In this document: positions 39,305 to 52,720 of the stretch, piece after piece
How the letters are laid out: each line of letters opens with the position of its first letter
Position numbering within the stretch: the stretch's first letter is position 1
DNA from: Pseudoalteromonas citrea
Lineage (GTDB): Bacteria; Pseudomonadota; Gammaproteobacteria; Enterobacterales; Alteromonadaceae
DNA: 64,000 nt
Assembly: GCF_000238375.3 (NCBI RefSeq)
Contig: NZ_AHBZ03000022.1
Coordinates: forward strand, 310,001-374,000
Direction: 5' to 3'
Translations under genes and position numbers: made by a program
The notes under the pieces: generated by a model
Databases searched by the model: none
Told to the model about the DNA's origin: nothing
The model's input: only the letters and a program-made list of their open reading frames with translations

Positions 39305-39321
39305 CGCACCAATATGGTGCA
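39305..39321 (+). promoter_or_regulatory. NtrC site at the ntrB start
   Basis: CGCACCAATATGGTGCA contains the perfect palindrome GCACCA-ATA-TGGTGC. It ends 23 bp before the ntrB ATG. In E. coli an NtrC site at glnLp represses ntrBC; the same negative self-control is likely here. No sigma-54 element is seen next to it. Confidence 0.88.
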
Positions 39322-39344
39322 ATAGCAATTATAGGCGACCCATT

Positions 39345-40400
39345 ATGGTACATTCTGCAGAAAGCTTACTCCCAACCTTATGGCATAATTTAGCAACTTC
39401 TGTTCTGGTTCTTGATGAAAAGTTTATGATCCATTATGCAAATAATAGCTGCAGTGAGTTATTTGGTTTAGGGATAAAGCGTTTGATCGGGCAACCACTT
39501 AGTGGCACATTCAGTCACCATAATATTAACATTGAACGATTCAATCAATATGTACTACTCGACGGCGTAGATTGTCAGCAGCATAGAGTAGACGTAGTCT
39601 TCATCGATAACCGTGCTGCTACTTTGAACCTTCATGCTCGCCGTATTCAACAAAAAAATATGCCCTATATTTTGTTAGAGTGTCGCAGAATTGATGACGA
39701 ATTGCGCTTTGATCAAGCATCCAATCAATTACATCAATATCATGCAGCCCGTACTTTGATCCGAGGCTTAGCACATGAAATTAAAAACCCTCTGGGTGGA
39801 ATTAGAGGGGCGGCGCAATTATTGCAATACGAAGGGTGTCAAAGTGAAAGAGATCAATGTGCCGAGTTAATAATTGAACAAGCAGATCGATTAACTGAAT
39901 TGGTAGACCGATTGCTCGGACCAAATCAGCTATTGCACAAAGCGTCTTGTAATATTCATCAGACTTTGGAGTCTGTGATAAAGCTGAGTATGTTAGACAA
40001 TGAACATAATATAAAAGTAGTTAAAGATTATGACCCAAGCATACCTGATATATCAATCGACCAAGCAAAAATTCAACAAGTCGTTTTGAACATTGTTCGC
40101 AATGCTCAACAGGCTTTGATAAAAGGTGGAAAGATCACACTCACAACACGTATCAAACATCGACTACGACGTGGTGAACGATTAATGAAAAAAGCGCTCC
40201 TTATTCAAATTACCGATAATGGACCAGGTATAGCAGATGAGCTCAAAGAAACGCTCTTTTTTCCAATGATCACAAATAAAGATGGTGGCTCAGGGTTGGG
40301 GCTATCTATTGCGCAAACTTTGATTGAGCAACATGAAGGTATGATTGATTGCGACAGCTGGCAAGGGCACACAGAATTTAATATTTACTTACCGTTTTGA
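39345..40400 (+). CDS. ntrB: Nitrogen regulation histidine kinase NtrB
   Basis: The product has 351 residues. A PAS domain (about 12-75) is followed by the HisKA motif RGLAHEIKNPLGGIRGAAQL with His144 and the ATPase domain (NIVRNAQQAL, DNGPGIADEL, GGSGLGLSIAQ). There is no membrane helix, as in E. coli NtrB (GlnL), which GlnB (PII) switches between kinase and phosphatase. It is followed 22 nt later by ntrC. Confidence 0.97.
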   Translation: MVHSAESLLPTLWHNLATSVLVLDEKFMIHYANNSCSELFGLGIKRLIGQPLSGTFSHHNINIERFNQYVLLDGVDCQQHRVDVVFIDNRAATLNLHARRIQQKNMPYILLECRRIDDELRFDQASNQLHQYHAARTLIRGLAHEIKNPLGGIRGAAQLLQYEGCQSERDQCAELIIEQADRLTELVDRLLGPNQLLHKASCNIHQTLESVIKLSMLDNEHNIKVVKDYDPSIPDISIDQAKIQQVVLNIVRNAQQALIKGGKITLTTRIKHRLRRGERLMKKALLIQITDNGPGIADELKETLFFPMITNKDGGSGLGLSIAQTLIEQHEGMIDCDSWQGHTEFNIYLPF

Positions 40401-40422
40401 TTAAGCGGGTACGGAGCACTAA

Positions 40423-41817
40423 ATGAAAACAGTATGGTTAGTTGATGATGATGCCTCTATTCGATTTGTACTCGATAAAGCACTCTCTCGAGCAGGGTTT
40501 AGCACCGAAAGCTTCTCAAATGGCCAAGACGTACTTACCGCTCTGTCTTATAGTCAGCCGTCAGTTCTGATTTCAGATGTTCGTATGCCTGGATTAGATG
40601 GAATGGCATTGCTCGAAGAAATTACTCAGACTCATCCAAACCTACCTGTAATTATCATGACCGCCCATTCTGATTTAGACTCTGCCGTCAACGCTTTTCA
40701 AAAAGGTGCTTTTGAATATTTGGCCAAACCATTTGATTTAAACGATGCAGCAGACTTAGTGGAGCGCGCATATCAAGCAAATGCTCAGGCAAAAAAAACC
40801 AAGCGGGTAAAAGCGTCAAAAGATACCCCAGATATTATCGGTGAAGCACCGGCAATGCAGGAAGTATTTAGGGCCATAGGAAAGCTGTCCATGTCCAGCA
40901 TGAGCGTATTAATTAATGGAGAATCAGGTACCGGCAAAGAACTGGTGGCTGGAGCCTTGCACAATCATAGCCCACGAAAAGACAATACCTTTATCGCATT
41001 GAATATGGCTGCAATACCAAAGGACCTAGTTGAGTCTGAACTGTTTGGTCACGAAAAAGGCGCATTTACTGGGGCAGACAGTGTCCGAAGAGGTCGCTTT
41101 GAACAAGCAAACGGTGGCACGCTATTTTTAGATGAAATAGGCGACATGCCGCTAGATGTGCAAACTAGATTACTGCGAGTATTAGCTGATGGAGAGTTTT
41201 ACCGTGTTGGCGGGCACCATAGTGTCAGTGTTGATGTGCGAATTATTGCTGCAACTCATCAAAATTTAGAGGCCTTAGTAAAGCAAGGTCAATTTAGAGA
41301 AGACTTGTTCCATCGCCTCAATGTAGTTCGCCTCAGACTACCAGCACTTAAAGAAAGACCTGAAGATATAGAAGCACTAGCACATCACTTTTTATCCGCC
41401 AGCGCTGAAGAACTTCAAGTTGAAACAAAAACGCTGACAGCAGACTCAATAAAGGCCATGCAGCTTTATCATTGGCCAGGCAACGTTCGTCAATTACAAA
41501 ATACCTGTCGCTGGCTCACTGTGATGGCACCAAGTCAAACTGTTAACCCTCAAGAGCTGCCTGAAGAGCTATCCCAAGTTCCAAGTTCACACGCCAATGA
41601 AGGGGATTGGTTAGATGCTTTTCAAAACTGGCTCAATCAAGAACTTAAGCAAGGGAAAGAGAACATCTGGCCAGATATTCAAGCGCAACTTGAAAGCCGC
41701 TTGATCAAAACAGCACTTACTGCCTGTAATGGGCACAAGCAGGATGCCGCATTAAAAATTGGGTGGGGTCGTAATACGCTCACCCGAAAGTTGAAAGAGC
41801 GTGATATTCAAGCTTGA
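40423..41817 (+). CDS. ntrC: Nitrogen response regulator NtrC
   Basis: The product has 464 residues. Receiver domain with Asp52 in [15 protein letters not shown]+ domain with GESGTGKE (166-173), GAFTGA (213-218, the sigma-54 contact) and [18 protein letters not shown]-terminal Fis-type helix-turn-helix ([18 protein letters not shown]). It activates sigma-54 promoters such as that of glnA. GGAG precedes its ATG. Confidence 0.98.
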   Translation: MKTVWLVDDDASIRFVLDKALSRAGFSTESFSNGQDVLTALSYSQPSVLISDVRMPGLDGMALLEEITQTHPNLPVIIMTAHSDLDSAVNAFQKGAFEYLAKPFDLNDAADLVERAYQANAQAKKTKRVKASKDTPDIIGEAPAMQEVFRAIGKLSMSSMSVLINGESGTGKELVAGALHNHSPRKDNTFIALNMAAIPKDLVESELFGHEKGAFTGADSVRRGRFEQANGGTLFLDEIGDMPLDVQTRLLRVLADGEFYRVGGHHSVSVDVRIIAATHQNLEALVKQGQFREDLFHRLNVVRLRLPALKERPEDIEALAHHFLSASAEELQVETKTLTADSIKAMQLYHWPGNVRQLQNTCRWLTVMAPSQTVNPQELPEELSQVPSSHANEGDWLDAFQNWLNQELKQGKENIWPDIQAQLESRLIKTALTACNGHKQDAALKIGWGRNTLTRKLKERDIQA

Positions 41818-41860
41818 GATTAGCTAAACTCAATGTCTTCCTCTATCACTGCCCTTTTAT

Positions 41861-42105
41861 GGATCCTGACCTGCGTCAGGAAGACAACGGTGTGAGTTCA
41901 TACAGCTCTCAGCTTTACCCTTTTGTCTTCGTGTTCGTCTCCCTGAACTGGTTTCAGGGTCCATAGGGTTTTACTCTAAGCTTTCTCTAACCCTTTTCCC
42001 TAAGCAGCTTTCCCCAACTCCTGTTCCTAAACCCCAAATGCAAAAAACCCGTCACATTTCTGCAACGGGTTTCTCTAATTTAATGCCTGGCAATGTTCTA
42101 CTTTC
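41861..42105. repeat. rrn downstream flank, copy A of a direct repeat
   Basis: This 245-bp stretch recurs in the same orientation at 48331-48572. It includes a palindrome GGATCCTGACCTGCGTCAGGA, a second palindrome CCCTGAACTGGTTTCAGGG, a highly conserved stretch from GCTTTCTCTAACCCTTTTCC on, the rrn terminator and the last bases of 5S rRNA. The middle part has diverged between the copies. Confidence 0.9.
42042..42073 (-). terminator. rRNA operon terminator
   Basis: On the minus strand AAACCCGT and ACGGGTTT form an 8-bp stem with a 12-nt loop, followed by TTTGC (six T in all from the stem end). It lies 10 nt after the 5S 3' end. Confidence 0.9.
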
Positions 42106-42201
42106 ACATGGCAACTGCCACACTATCATCGACGCTGTTTCGTTTCACTTCTGAGTTCGGCATGGGGTCAGGTGGGTCCAAAACGCTATTGTCACCAAGC
42201 A
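42083..42201 (-). rRNA. rrf: 5S ribosomal RNA
   Basis: About 119 nt on the minus strand, starting TGCTTGGTGACAATAGCG and containing ACCCACCTGACCCCATGCCG and ACTCAGAAGTGAAACG, ending ATTGCCAGGCAT. The 5' TGCTTGG and 3' CCAGGCA pair as the closing helix. Ends are set by this pairing and may be off by one or two bases. Confidence 0.96.
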
Positions 42202-42338
42202 AATCTGGTGTGTTAACTCGCTATCGCAAGCCAACTAAATCTGGAATTCTGATAAATATTAATCAATCTATAACTAATTCTTGTAAAACGCTACTTTAGT
42301 AACACTAACTTCTGTCGCTTAAACCACTTTGGCGTTGT

Positions 42339-45227
<2,889 letters not shown>

Positions 45228-45495
45228 ATACAACCCAAAATGGTTTGTATCGTCAAAGACAGTTTAAACTTCGCCAGAAGTTAATATTGAATACTAAAGT
45301 AGATGCTAATTAATCATTGATTAATTGGCATTGTTTTACTTTTGAAAACTCTTTATAGATACGAATATCTATAAGAATTTATTTATCAGCTTTTCCAAAT
45401 TTTTAAAGAGCAATATTAATTAGTTAATCCCTTAGGATAAAACTAACTAACAATCATCTGTGTGGACACTACGAACAAATAAGTTCTAAATCGTA
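45228..45495 (-). other. 16S-23S internal spacer without tRNA genes
   Basis: The 268-nt spacer holds no tRNA: there is no cloverleaf, no T-loop GGTTCGA pattern and no CCA end. It has a boxA antitermination element (TTGCTCTTTAAAA, minus strand, 45413-45401). The 16S-proximal end (around 45450-45472) pairs with the 16S leader for RNase III processing. Spacers with tRNA-Ile/Ala are common in this group, so this is one of the tRNA-less rrn types. Confidence 0.85.
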
Positions 45496-47034
<1,539 letters not shown>

Positions 47035-47310
47035 AAAAGTTTTGTTGAAACCGAAGTTTCGTGCTCATTGAATTCTGATTTTGTTCTTGTTGCCAAGAAC
47101 GAATTGACCAATAAATAAATTTATTGCTGTTGGTCACTCAGTTTCTCCTAAGAGAAAATCAATTGAGACTCTAAATTTTTTGCTCTCCTTCAATCTAAGA
47201 AAGAAGGTTCGCTGTTAGAACTCAATCTGTACGAGTGCCCACACAGATGATTGCTTCATATTTTTAAAGAACATTGCGAAGATTAAGCGCTTTGCTTTAT
47301 CTCGCTAGGG
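47035..47310 (-). other. rRNA operon leader
   Basis: The transcribed leader contains boxA (TGTTCTTTAAAAA, minus strand, 47273-47261). A stretch CAATCATCTGTGTGGGCACT at about 47253-47234 pairs with the copy behind 16S (45450-45472), forming the long processing stem. Confidence 0.8.
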
Positions 47311-47316
47311 CTGCGC

Positions 47317-47344
47317 ATGTTACGCTTTCCTATTTTTTTGTCAA
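47317..47344 (-). promoter_or_regulatory. rRNA promoter P2
   Basis: On the minus strand a perfect TTGACA (47344-47339), a 16-nt spacer and TAACAT (47322-47317), then GCGCAGCCC, a G/C-rich discriminator. Confidence 0.8.
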
Positions 47345-47439
47345 CACTTAAAGTTAAAAGTTTTTAAATTTAAGTTTTACTTGACGCTGACTCGTTTCAA
47401 TTTGCTTTTCAGCGTGTTGCTCCGTGTCAGTGGGGTCGC

Positions 47440-47467
47440 ATTATAGGGCGTTCATTAATTTGTTCAA
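47440..47467 (-). promoter_or_regulatory. rRNA promoter P1
   Basis: On the minus strand TTGAAC (47467-47462), a 16-nt spacer and a perfect TATAAT (47445-47440), then GCGACCCC, a discriminator typical of stringent control. A-rich tracts upstream (AAAAAGTTTAAAAAAG) may act as an UP element. Confidence 0.88.
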
Positions 47468-47859
47468 GCACTTTTTTAAACTTTTTGTCTGTTCGCACAA
47501 ATAAACAGCTAAACGTCTTTTTTTGACTAATTAACAATCAACAAAACGTATAATTGCGATAACTTTGATAAGTAAAATACAACTGTCAGCTCAATCACCA
47601 ATGAATAATAAAGCCCTTTAGGTCATTTACCTCTCAAAATATCATCATTAATTCCAAAACAGACATAAGCCACAGCCTAAAATTAAGAGTTTAATCATAT
47701 TATATTCGCAATCTTTACTGCACTATACCGGCATCGTTCGAGATTAAGCTAAGTAAACTCGTACTATAAAATCTTTTTCTGCAAAATTCGATTCTGATTT
47801 CACTCAATAAAAATTTACTTAGGATCTATTTTTGGGGGAGTAACACTGAAACTTAGTTT
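47468..47859. other. AT-rich gap upstream of the rRNA promoters
   Basis: About 390 bases with no open frame supported by a ribosome site and no tRNA. Fis or UP-element sites may lie in the first 100 bases, but I cannot define them. Confidence 0.5.
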
Positions 47860-48330
47860 TTAACTACAACAAGAACCCAGACCTGCGTTAGGAAGACTAA
47901 AAAGTGAAGCGCAATCTCTAAATAAATACCCCACCTCTTTGGACCTTTTTCAGGCCCATAGTTTTCACTTCCTTTTAGAAGTACAGAAATGTGTAAAAAT
48001 AACAACGGCAAGCATGAGTGTTTTGGATCCTGACCTTCGTCAGGAGGACTACAAAGTGAAGCGCTGTCTCTAAATAAATACTCCATCTCCCTGAACTGGT
48101 TTCAGGGTCCGTGGTTTTCACTTCCTTTTAGAAGTACAGAAATGTGTAAAAATAACAACGGCAAGCATGAGTGTTTTGGATCCTGACCTACGTCAGGAGG
48201 ACTCCAAAGTGAAGCGCTATCTCTAAATAAATACTCCGTCTCCCTGAACTGGTTTCAGGGTCCATGGTTTTCACTTCCTTTTAGAAGTACAGAAATGTGT
48301 AAAAATAACAACGGCAAGCATGAGTGTTTT
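47860..48330. repeat. 153-bp tandem repeat array with REP-like palindromes
   Basis: GGATCC of the unit recurs at 48025, 48178 and 48331, exactly 153 bp apart; CTTCCTTTTAGAAGTACAG recurs at 47968, 48121 and 48274 with the same period. A more degenerate unit precedes them from about 47860. Each unit carries TCCTGACCTACGTCAGGA and CCCTGAACTGGTTTCAGGG, two different palindromes like those of REP/BIME elements, plus non-palindromic spacer. The units are nearly identical. It is not a CRISPR: units are long and there are no variable spacers. Confidence 0.92.
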
Positions 48331-48572
48331 GGATCCTGACCTACGTCAGGAAGACAACTGTGTGGGCGAAATCAAAACATCGCCTCTAAATACAAAACTC
48401 CGTCTCCCTGAACTAGTTTCAGGGTCCATAGGGTTTTTATTCGAAGCTTTCTCTAACCCTTTTCCCTAAGCAGCTTTCCCCAACTCTATTTCCTAAACCC
48501 CAGAAAGCAAAAAACCCGTCGCATCTCTGCAACGGGTTTCTCTAATTTAATGCCTGGCAATGTTCTACTTTC
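48331..48572. repeat. rrn downstream flank, copy B of the direct repeat
   Basis: It repeats 41861-42105 in the same orientation, with strongest identity in the last 140 bp, including its own terminator stem (AAACCCGT/ACGGGTTT, about 48510-48540). It runs out of the 153-bp array without a break and ends inside a 5S fragment. Confidence 0.9.
48550..48572 (-). pseudogene. Remnant of a 5S rRNA gene (last 23 nt)
   Basis: ATGCCTGGCAATGTTCTACT plus TTC is identical to the 3' end of the intact 5S gene at 42083-42105; from 48573 the similarity stops abruptly and AT-rich unrelated sequence follows to the trpS terminator. It marks a former rrn operon end. Confidence 0.85.
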
Positions 48573-48710
48573 GGAAAAATTAAAAAAAACAGTTAAGTGA
48601 ATAAATAACACTCAAAAAGATGTAAAACCCTTAATTTTTGCACAAAAAACATACTCCAATATTGTGTTTAACTACTCCATACGTTTTTATACAAACAACT
48701 TAAACAAAAA

Positions 48711-48738
48711 AGCCGGATCGCTTAATTACGCTCCGGCT
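48711..48738 (-). terminator. trpS operon terminator
   Basis: On the minus strand AGCCGGA and TCCGGCT pair around a 14-nt loop, followed by TTTTTTG. It lies 24 nt after the trpS stop codon. Confidence 0.88.
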
Positions 48739-48762
48739 CAAATCTATATTTTATATGGCATA

Positions 48763-49767
48763 TTATGGCCGAGGAATAAAACCAACCGCATCATATACTG
48801 CCTTTAATGTCGTTTGCGCTCGCGCTCCCGCTTTCTCGGCACCACTTCGCATGATCTCGTCAAGGCGGTTTTGATCTTCACGGATCTCTTTAAAACGAGA
48901 TTGAATCGGTTCAATCATTGCTACAACTGCATCGGCTGTATCTTTCTTTAAATGACCATACATTTTATCTTCGTATTCAGGCACTAGATCTGCAACAGAT
49001 CGCTTTGTTGCGACTGAAAGTAATGTGAGTAAATTAGATACGCCTGGTTTTTCTGCTCGATCAAAATAGATCCGCGCTTGTTCATCAGAGTCTGTGACCG
49101 CTTTTTTGAGCTTCTTCTCAATTTTTTTCGGTTCGTCCAACATCATAATAAACGCATTGGGATTATCATCTGATTTAGACATTTTCTTCAAAGGATCTTG
49201 CAAGCTCATCACTCGTGCACCCAACTCTGGAATAAACGGTTCTGGTAATTTAAATACATCACCATATAAATTGTTAAAACGCGTTGCTATGTCCCTCGTT
49301 AATTCTAGGTGCTGCTTTTGGTCTTCTCCCACAGGTACTTGTGCTGCTTGATACAGTAAAATGTCAGCAGCCTGCAATGCAGGGTATGAAAATAAACCAA
49401 CATTGATGTTATTTGCATGTTTTGCTGACTTATCTTTAAATTGTGTCATACGGTTGAGCTCACCCATTTGTGCATAACAATTCAGGACCCAACCCAACTG
49501 AGCATGCTCTGGCACCTGAGACTGCACAAATAAAGCGGCTTTTTCTGGATCAATACCGCAAGCAACATACAATGCAATACCATTTAAAACCCGCTCACGC
49601 AGTTCTTCCGGTTTTTGACGTACAGTAATGGCATGAAGATCAGCAAGCATAAAGTAACTTTCATGATTTTCTTGTAAGTTAAGCCACTGGTTAATCGCGC
49701 CAACATAATTGCCTATCGTCATACCACCTGTTGGCTGCATGCCACTCAACACTACTGGTTTACTCAT
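48763..49767 (-). CDS. trpS: Tryptophanyl-tRNA synthetase
   Basis: The product has 334 residues (E. coli also 334). Class I signatures: [14 protein letters not shown] (the HIGH-type motif, with TIGN) and KKMSKSDDN (KMSKS). It charges tRNA(Trp). It is the last gene of the rpe-gph-trpS run, 22 nt after gph, with a terminator following. Confidence 0.97.
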   Translation of the reverse strand: MSKPVVLSGMQPTGGMTIGNYVGAINQWLNLQENHESYFMLADLHAITVRQKPEELRERVLNGIALYVACGIDPEKAALFVQSQVPEHAQLGWVLNCYAQMGELNRMTQFKDKSAKHANNINVGLFSYPALQAADILLYQAAQVPVGEDQKQHLELTRDIATRFNNLYGDVFKLPEPFIPELGARVMSLQDPLKKMSKSDDNPNAFIMMLDEPKKIEKKLKKAVTDSDEQARIYFDRAEKPGVSNLLTLLSVATKRSVADLVPEYEDKMYGHLKKDTADAVVAMIEPIQSRFKEIREDQNRLDEIMRSGAEKAGARAQTTLKAVYDAVGFIPRP

Positions 49768-49789
49768 GATGTTCCTTTATATCTAACTA

Positions 49790-50458
49790 TTAATTTCGCT
49801 TGTTTAAAATAGGGATTATATCTAAGAATCCCTCACAGAGGTACTCTGGATTAAAATCTTCTAGATTGTACCCTTGGTTGTAACCATACTTCACCGCTAT
49901 TACGTCTACCTTAGCATTTTTCGCTGCTAATATATCACTCTTTGAATCACCCACCATCATTACGTCGTCGACATTGAGATCTAGAGATTTACACGCCATG
50001 ATTAAGGGCTTTGGACTTGGCTTTTTCTCGGTATCATCTCCACAAATCAATACATCAAAATAATGGCTGAGTTTTAGTTTATTCAATAATAACTCAGTAA
50101 AAGCTCTGTCTTTATTAGTGACTAATGCTTTTGGAAGGTGCGCCAACGCCGATAAGCCTGTTTCTACATGCGCATACAACGCCGCGTAATCCCCTACAAT
50201 ATCATGATAGTGCAGCTTAAATCGGACAATTGAATGATCGACAAGCGATTGACTCAAGTCGGGGTTTATCTCAGTATCTCCTGATAATGCACGTTCCACT
50301 AATGTGGCTATACCATTGCCAACCCATGTTTTTACCTGCGCGTAGCTGACGATAGGATACGCTACTTCCGTTAGCGTGAGGTTTAATGCCATATACATAT
50401 CTTCTACGCTATCGACCAAGGTTCCATCTAAATCAAATAACACACCTTGGTAACTCAT
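49790..50458 (-). CDS. gph: Phosphoglycolate phosphatase
   Basis: The product has 222 residues in the HAD superfamily: [14 protein letters not shown] (nucleophile Asp), LVTNKD and [15 protein letters not shown]. It removes phosphoglycolate formed during repair of oxidised DNA ends. It overlaps the rpe stop by 4 bases (ATGA) in the conserved rpe-gph-trpS order. Confidence 0.92.
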   Translation of the reverse strand: MSYQGVLFDLDGTLVDSVEDMYMALNLTLTEVAYPIVSYAQVKTWVGNGIATLVERALSGDTEINPDLSQSLVDHSIVRFKLHYHDIVGDYAALYAHVETGLSALAHLPKALVTNKDRAFTELLLNKLKLSHYFDVLICGDDTEKKPSPKPLIMACKSLDLNVDDVMMVGDSKSDILAAKNAKVDVIAVKYGYNQGYNLEDFNPEYLCEGFLDIIPILNKRN

Positions 50459-51138
50459 GATTCACCCTTTGCTAATTCTAGACGCATTTGGTCTATGACC
50501 GTTTTATAGTCGGGTTGATTGAATATCGCAGAGCCAGCAACAAACATATCAGCACCTGCTGCTGCCACTTCAGCAATATTTTCTACCTTTATACCACCAT
50601 CTACCTCGAGGCGAATATCATGACCAGATGCCGTGATCAATGCTTTAACTTGCTTAAGTTTATCAATCGTTTCTGGGATAAAACTCTGCCCACCAAAACC
50701 TGGGTTAACCGACATTAACAAAATTACATCGAGTTTATGCATTACATGGTCCAAATAATGTAATGGAGTTGCAGGATTAAAAACAAGCCCAGCTTTACAG
50801 CCTTGATCTTTTATTAAACTGAGCGTTCTATCCATATGTTCACTCGCCTCAGGATGGAAAGTGATAATGCTTGCTCCAGCTTTTGCAAAATCAGGGATCA
50901 AGCTATCAACAGGCTTTACCATCAAATGCACATCGATGGGAGCTTCGATCCCATAGGTCCTTAGTGCTTTACATACCATAGGGCCAATCGTTAAGTTTGG
51001 CACATAATGATTATCCATCACATCAAAATGGACCACATCTGCGCCAGCACTAAGAACACGCTCAACATCTTCACCAAGCCGTGCAAAATCTGCTGACAAA
51101 ATAGAAGGTGCTATTAAATATTTACTTTCTAGAGACAA
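50455..51138 (-). CDS. rpe: Ribulose-phosphate 3-epimerase
   Basis: The product has 227 residues. A TIM-barrel with [34 protein letters not shown] (metal and catalytic Asp), [10 protein letters not shown] and LEVDGGI. It interconverts ribulose- and xylulose-5-phosphate. In E. coli it follows dam directly; here two plus-strand genes separate them. Confidence 0.96.
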   Translation of the reverse strand: MSLESKYLIAPSILSADFARLGEDVERVLSAGADVVHFDVMDNHYVPNLTIGPMVCKALRTYGIEAPIDVHLMVKPVDSLIPDFAKAGASIITFHPEASEHMDRTLSLIKDQGCKAGLVFNPATPLHYLDHVMHKLDVILLMSVNPGFGGQSFIPETIDKLKQVKALITASGHDIRLEVDGGIKVENIAEVAAAGADMFVAGSAIFNQPDYKTVIDQMRLELAKGES

Positions 51139-51322
51139 AATATGTACTTCCTAAAGTTACTCACTTTTAAATTAACTTTACCGTAATTGGCGCTGTTAAC
51201 CCAACAAAAATCAGCGCTTACTTAGCTGACTCAAATTAAAGCATTTACAGAGTTGAATTATGTTTGTTTTATGAACACCTATTGTGTATTATTTACCAAT
51301 AATGGAAAGGGGAGTAGTTATT

Positions 51323-51625
51323 ATGTTGAGTCGGCAAAAAAGACGGATGTTTGGGCTTTCAGCGATTGCGATTGTATCTTTAGGAGCGATTTCCTATGAT
51401 GACTCCCAGATCATAAGTTCACTTTATAGCCGTTGCGCTTGCAACGTCACCTCTCAATCACCTGCGGATATCCAAGCCTGTAAACACGATGCACACACCA
51501 GTTGGTATGCCTGGCTGTCTGGAGAAAGTAGCAGCGCTCAGTTTCATTATTTAGATCTTTTAGAGCTTTTGCTGGGGTCTAAAGAGTCAAGCTCTACCAA
51601 TGATGGGTTTACTTCTCCACTTTAA
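51323..51625 (+). CDS. Small membrane or exported protein, unknown
   Basis: The product has 100 residues from MLSRQKRRMFGLSAIAIVSL. A strong GGGGAG lies 8 nt before this ATG, so it is preferred over earlier in-frame starts. A single hydrophobic segment near the N-terminus is a signal anchor or uncleaved signal; behind it are three cysteines in CACNVTSQSPADIQAC, then an acidic/serine tail. I do not recognise the family. It is followed 12 nt later by a DUF2970 gene and the pair is probably one transcript, opposite to its neighbours. Confidence 0.65.
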   Translation: MLSRQKRRMFGLSAIAIVSLGAISYDDSQIISSLYSRCACNVTSQSPADIQACKHDAHTSWYAWLSGESSSAQFHYLDLLELLLGSKESSSTNDGFTSPL

Positions 51626-51637
51626 AAGGACATCACT

Positions 51638-51817
51638 TTGCGACTACTAAGTATCGTACAAAGTGTTCTTGCAGCTATTTTTGGCGTTCAAAGCCATGGT
51701 AAGTACAAACACGATTTCAACTCAGAGTCATTTTTGCCGTTTTTAATCATTGGTATTGTATTCGTATTAGGTTTTGTAATCAGCATAGCGCTGTTAGTTC
51801 ATTATATTTTGCGATAA
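51638..51817 (+). CDS. DUF2970 family membrane protein (TTG start)
   Basis: A 59-residue frame opens with TTG (51638) after AAAAGGACATCACT, a good ribosome site. It reads LRLLSIVQSVLAAIFGVQSHGK at the start (first residue Met by initiation), with FLPFLIIGIVFVLGFVISIAL as the single membrane helix. SVLAAxFGVQS is the hallmark of DUF2970. The function is not known. No ATG fits, which is why the gene is easily missed. It ends 19 bp from the dam stop. Confidence 0.8.
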   Translation: MRLLSIVQSVLAAIFGVQSHGKYKHDFNSESFLPFLIIGIVFVLGFVISIALLVHYILR

Positions 51818-51835
51818 CGGGCATTAAGCTACACT

Positions 51836-52669
51836 TTAGTTATTACAATACAACGCCATTAATTCGTTAACTTTTGTCCGACCAGTCCCTTTAGGGCTAA
51901 TCGTCCTCTTAACTTGAATAGCATCTAATTTAGCTTCGCTATAAATTTTACGCGTCCATACCGTGTCATGATTTGATATCAAAACTGGCGTTGATCGCTC
52001 AAATGCCGTCGTTTCAGCTAAGTTTGCCAAGGTCGCTTGATCGTTTAAATCAAAACCGCCCTTAGCATACGATGTAAAAGAGGCTGTTTTGCTCAGTGGC
52101 ACATATGGGGGATCACAATAAACAACCGCATTTTTTGGGATACTCTTGAAAACTTGCGCATAGCCTTGGCAAGTAAAAGTTGCGCTTTGGGCTTTTTTAG
52201 CAAACGCATAGAGTTCTTTTTCAGGAAAATATGGCTTCTTGTATTTACCAAAAGGTACGTTGAAGATCCCCTTCAAATTATATCGACATAGTCCGTTGTA
52301 ACCATGTCTATTCATATACAAGAACAAAATAGCACGCTCATAAATATCAACACTGCTATTGAATTGCTTTCTATATTCATAGTAAGCGTCGGCATGATTG
52401 TTTAAATCAACAAATAGCTTTCGTGCATCACTCACAAACTCATCTGGCTGCTGCTTCAATTCATTATATAAATTAATTAAATCAGCATTAATGTCATTCA
52501 ATATATAGTGTTTAAAGTCTGTATTAAGGAACACAGATCCTGCACCAACAAAAGGCTCCACTAAAGTGTCGGCGTCACGGCTCGCCAACGATAAACGCTG
52601 CGCAATGCCTTCAACCAAACTATATTTTCCACCTGCCCACTTTAAAAAGGCTCGGGTCTTTTGTTGCAT
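51836..52669 (-). CDS. dam: DNA adenine methyltransferase Dam
   Basis: The product has 277 residues. FLKWAGGKYSLVEGI (AdoMet loop), VEPFVGAGSVFLN and CDPPYVPL (catalytic DPPY) are the Dam signatures. It methylates adenine in GATC and so guides mismatch repair and replication timing; mismatch-repair gene uvrD is also in the window. It follows damX by 51 nt. Confidence 0.97.
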   Translation of the reverse strand: MQQKTRAFLKWAGGKYSLVEGIAQRLSLASRDADTLVEPFVGAGSVFLNTDFKHYILNDINADLINLYNELKQQPDEFVSDARKLFVDLNNHADAYYEYRKQFNSSVDIYERAILFLYMNRHGYNGLCRYNLKGIFNVPFGKYKKPYFPEKELYAFAKKAQSATFTCQGYAQVFKSIPKNAVVYCDPPYVPLSKTASFTSYAKGGFDLNDQATLANLAETTAFERSTPVLISNHDTVWTRKIYSEAKLDAIQVKRTISPKGTGRTKVNELMALYCNN

Positions 52670-52720
52670 ACAAACTCTAATTATTTTGAAGTTGCGCGAT
52701 TTTACACTAAAAGCTGATAA

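Noticed and set aside
47853-48086. A 77-codon frame on the minus strand over the repeat array
   Set aside because: It crosses the repeat units, its sequence repeats with them, and it has no credible ribosome site.
47860-48330. CRISPR array
   Set aside because: The period is 153 bp and the whole unit is repeated; there are no short repeats alternating with unique spacers, and no cas genes.
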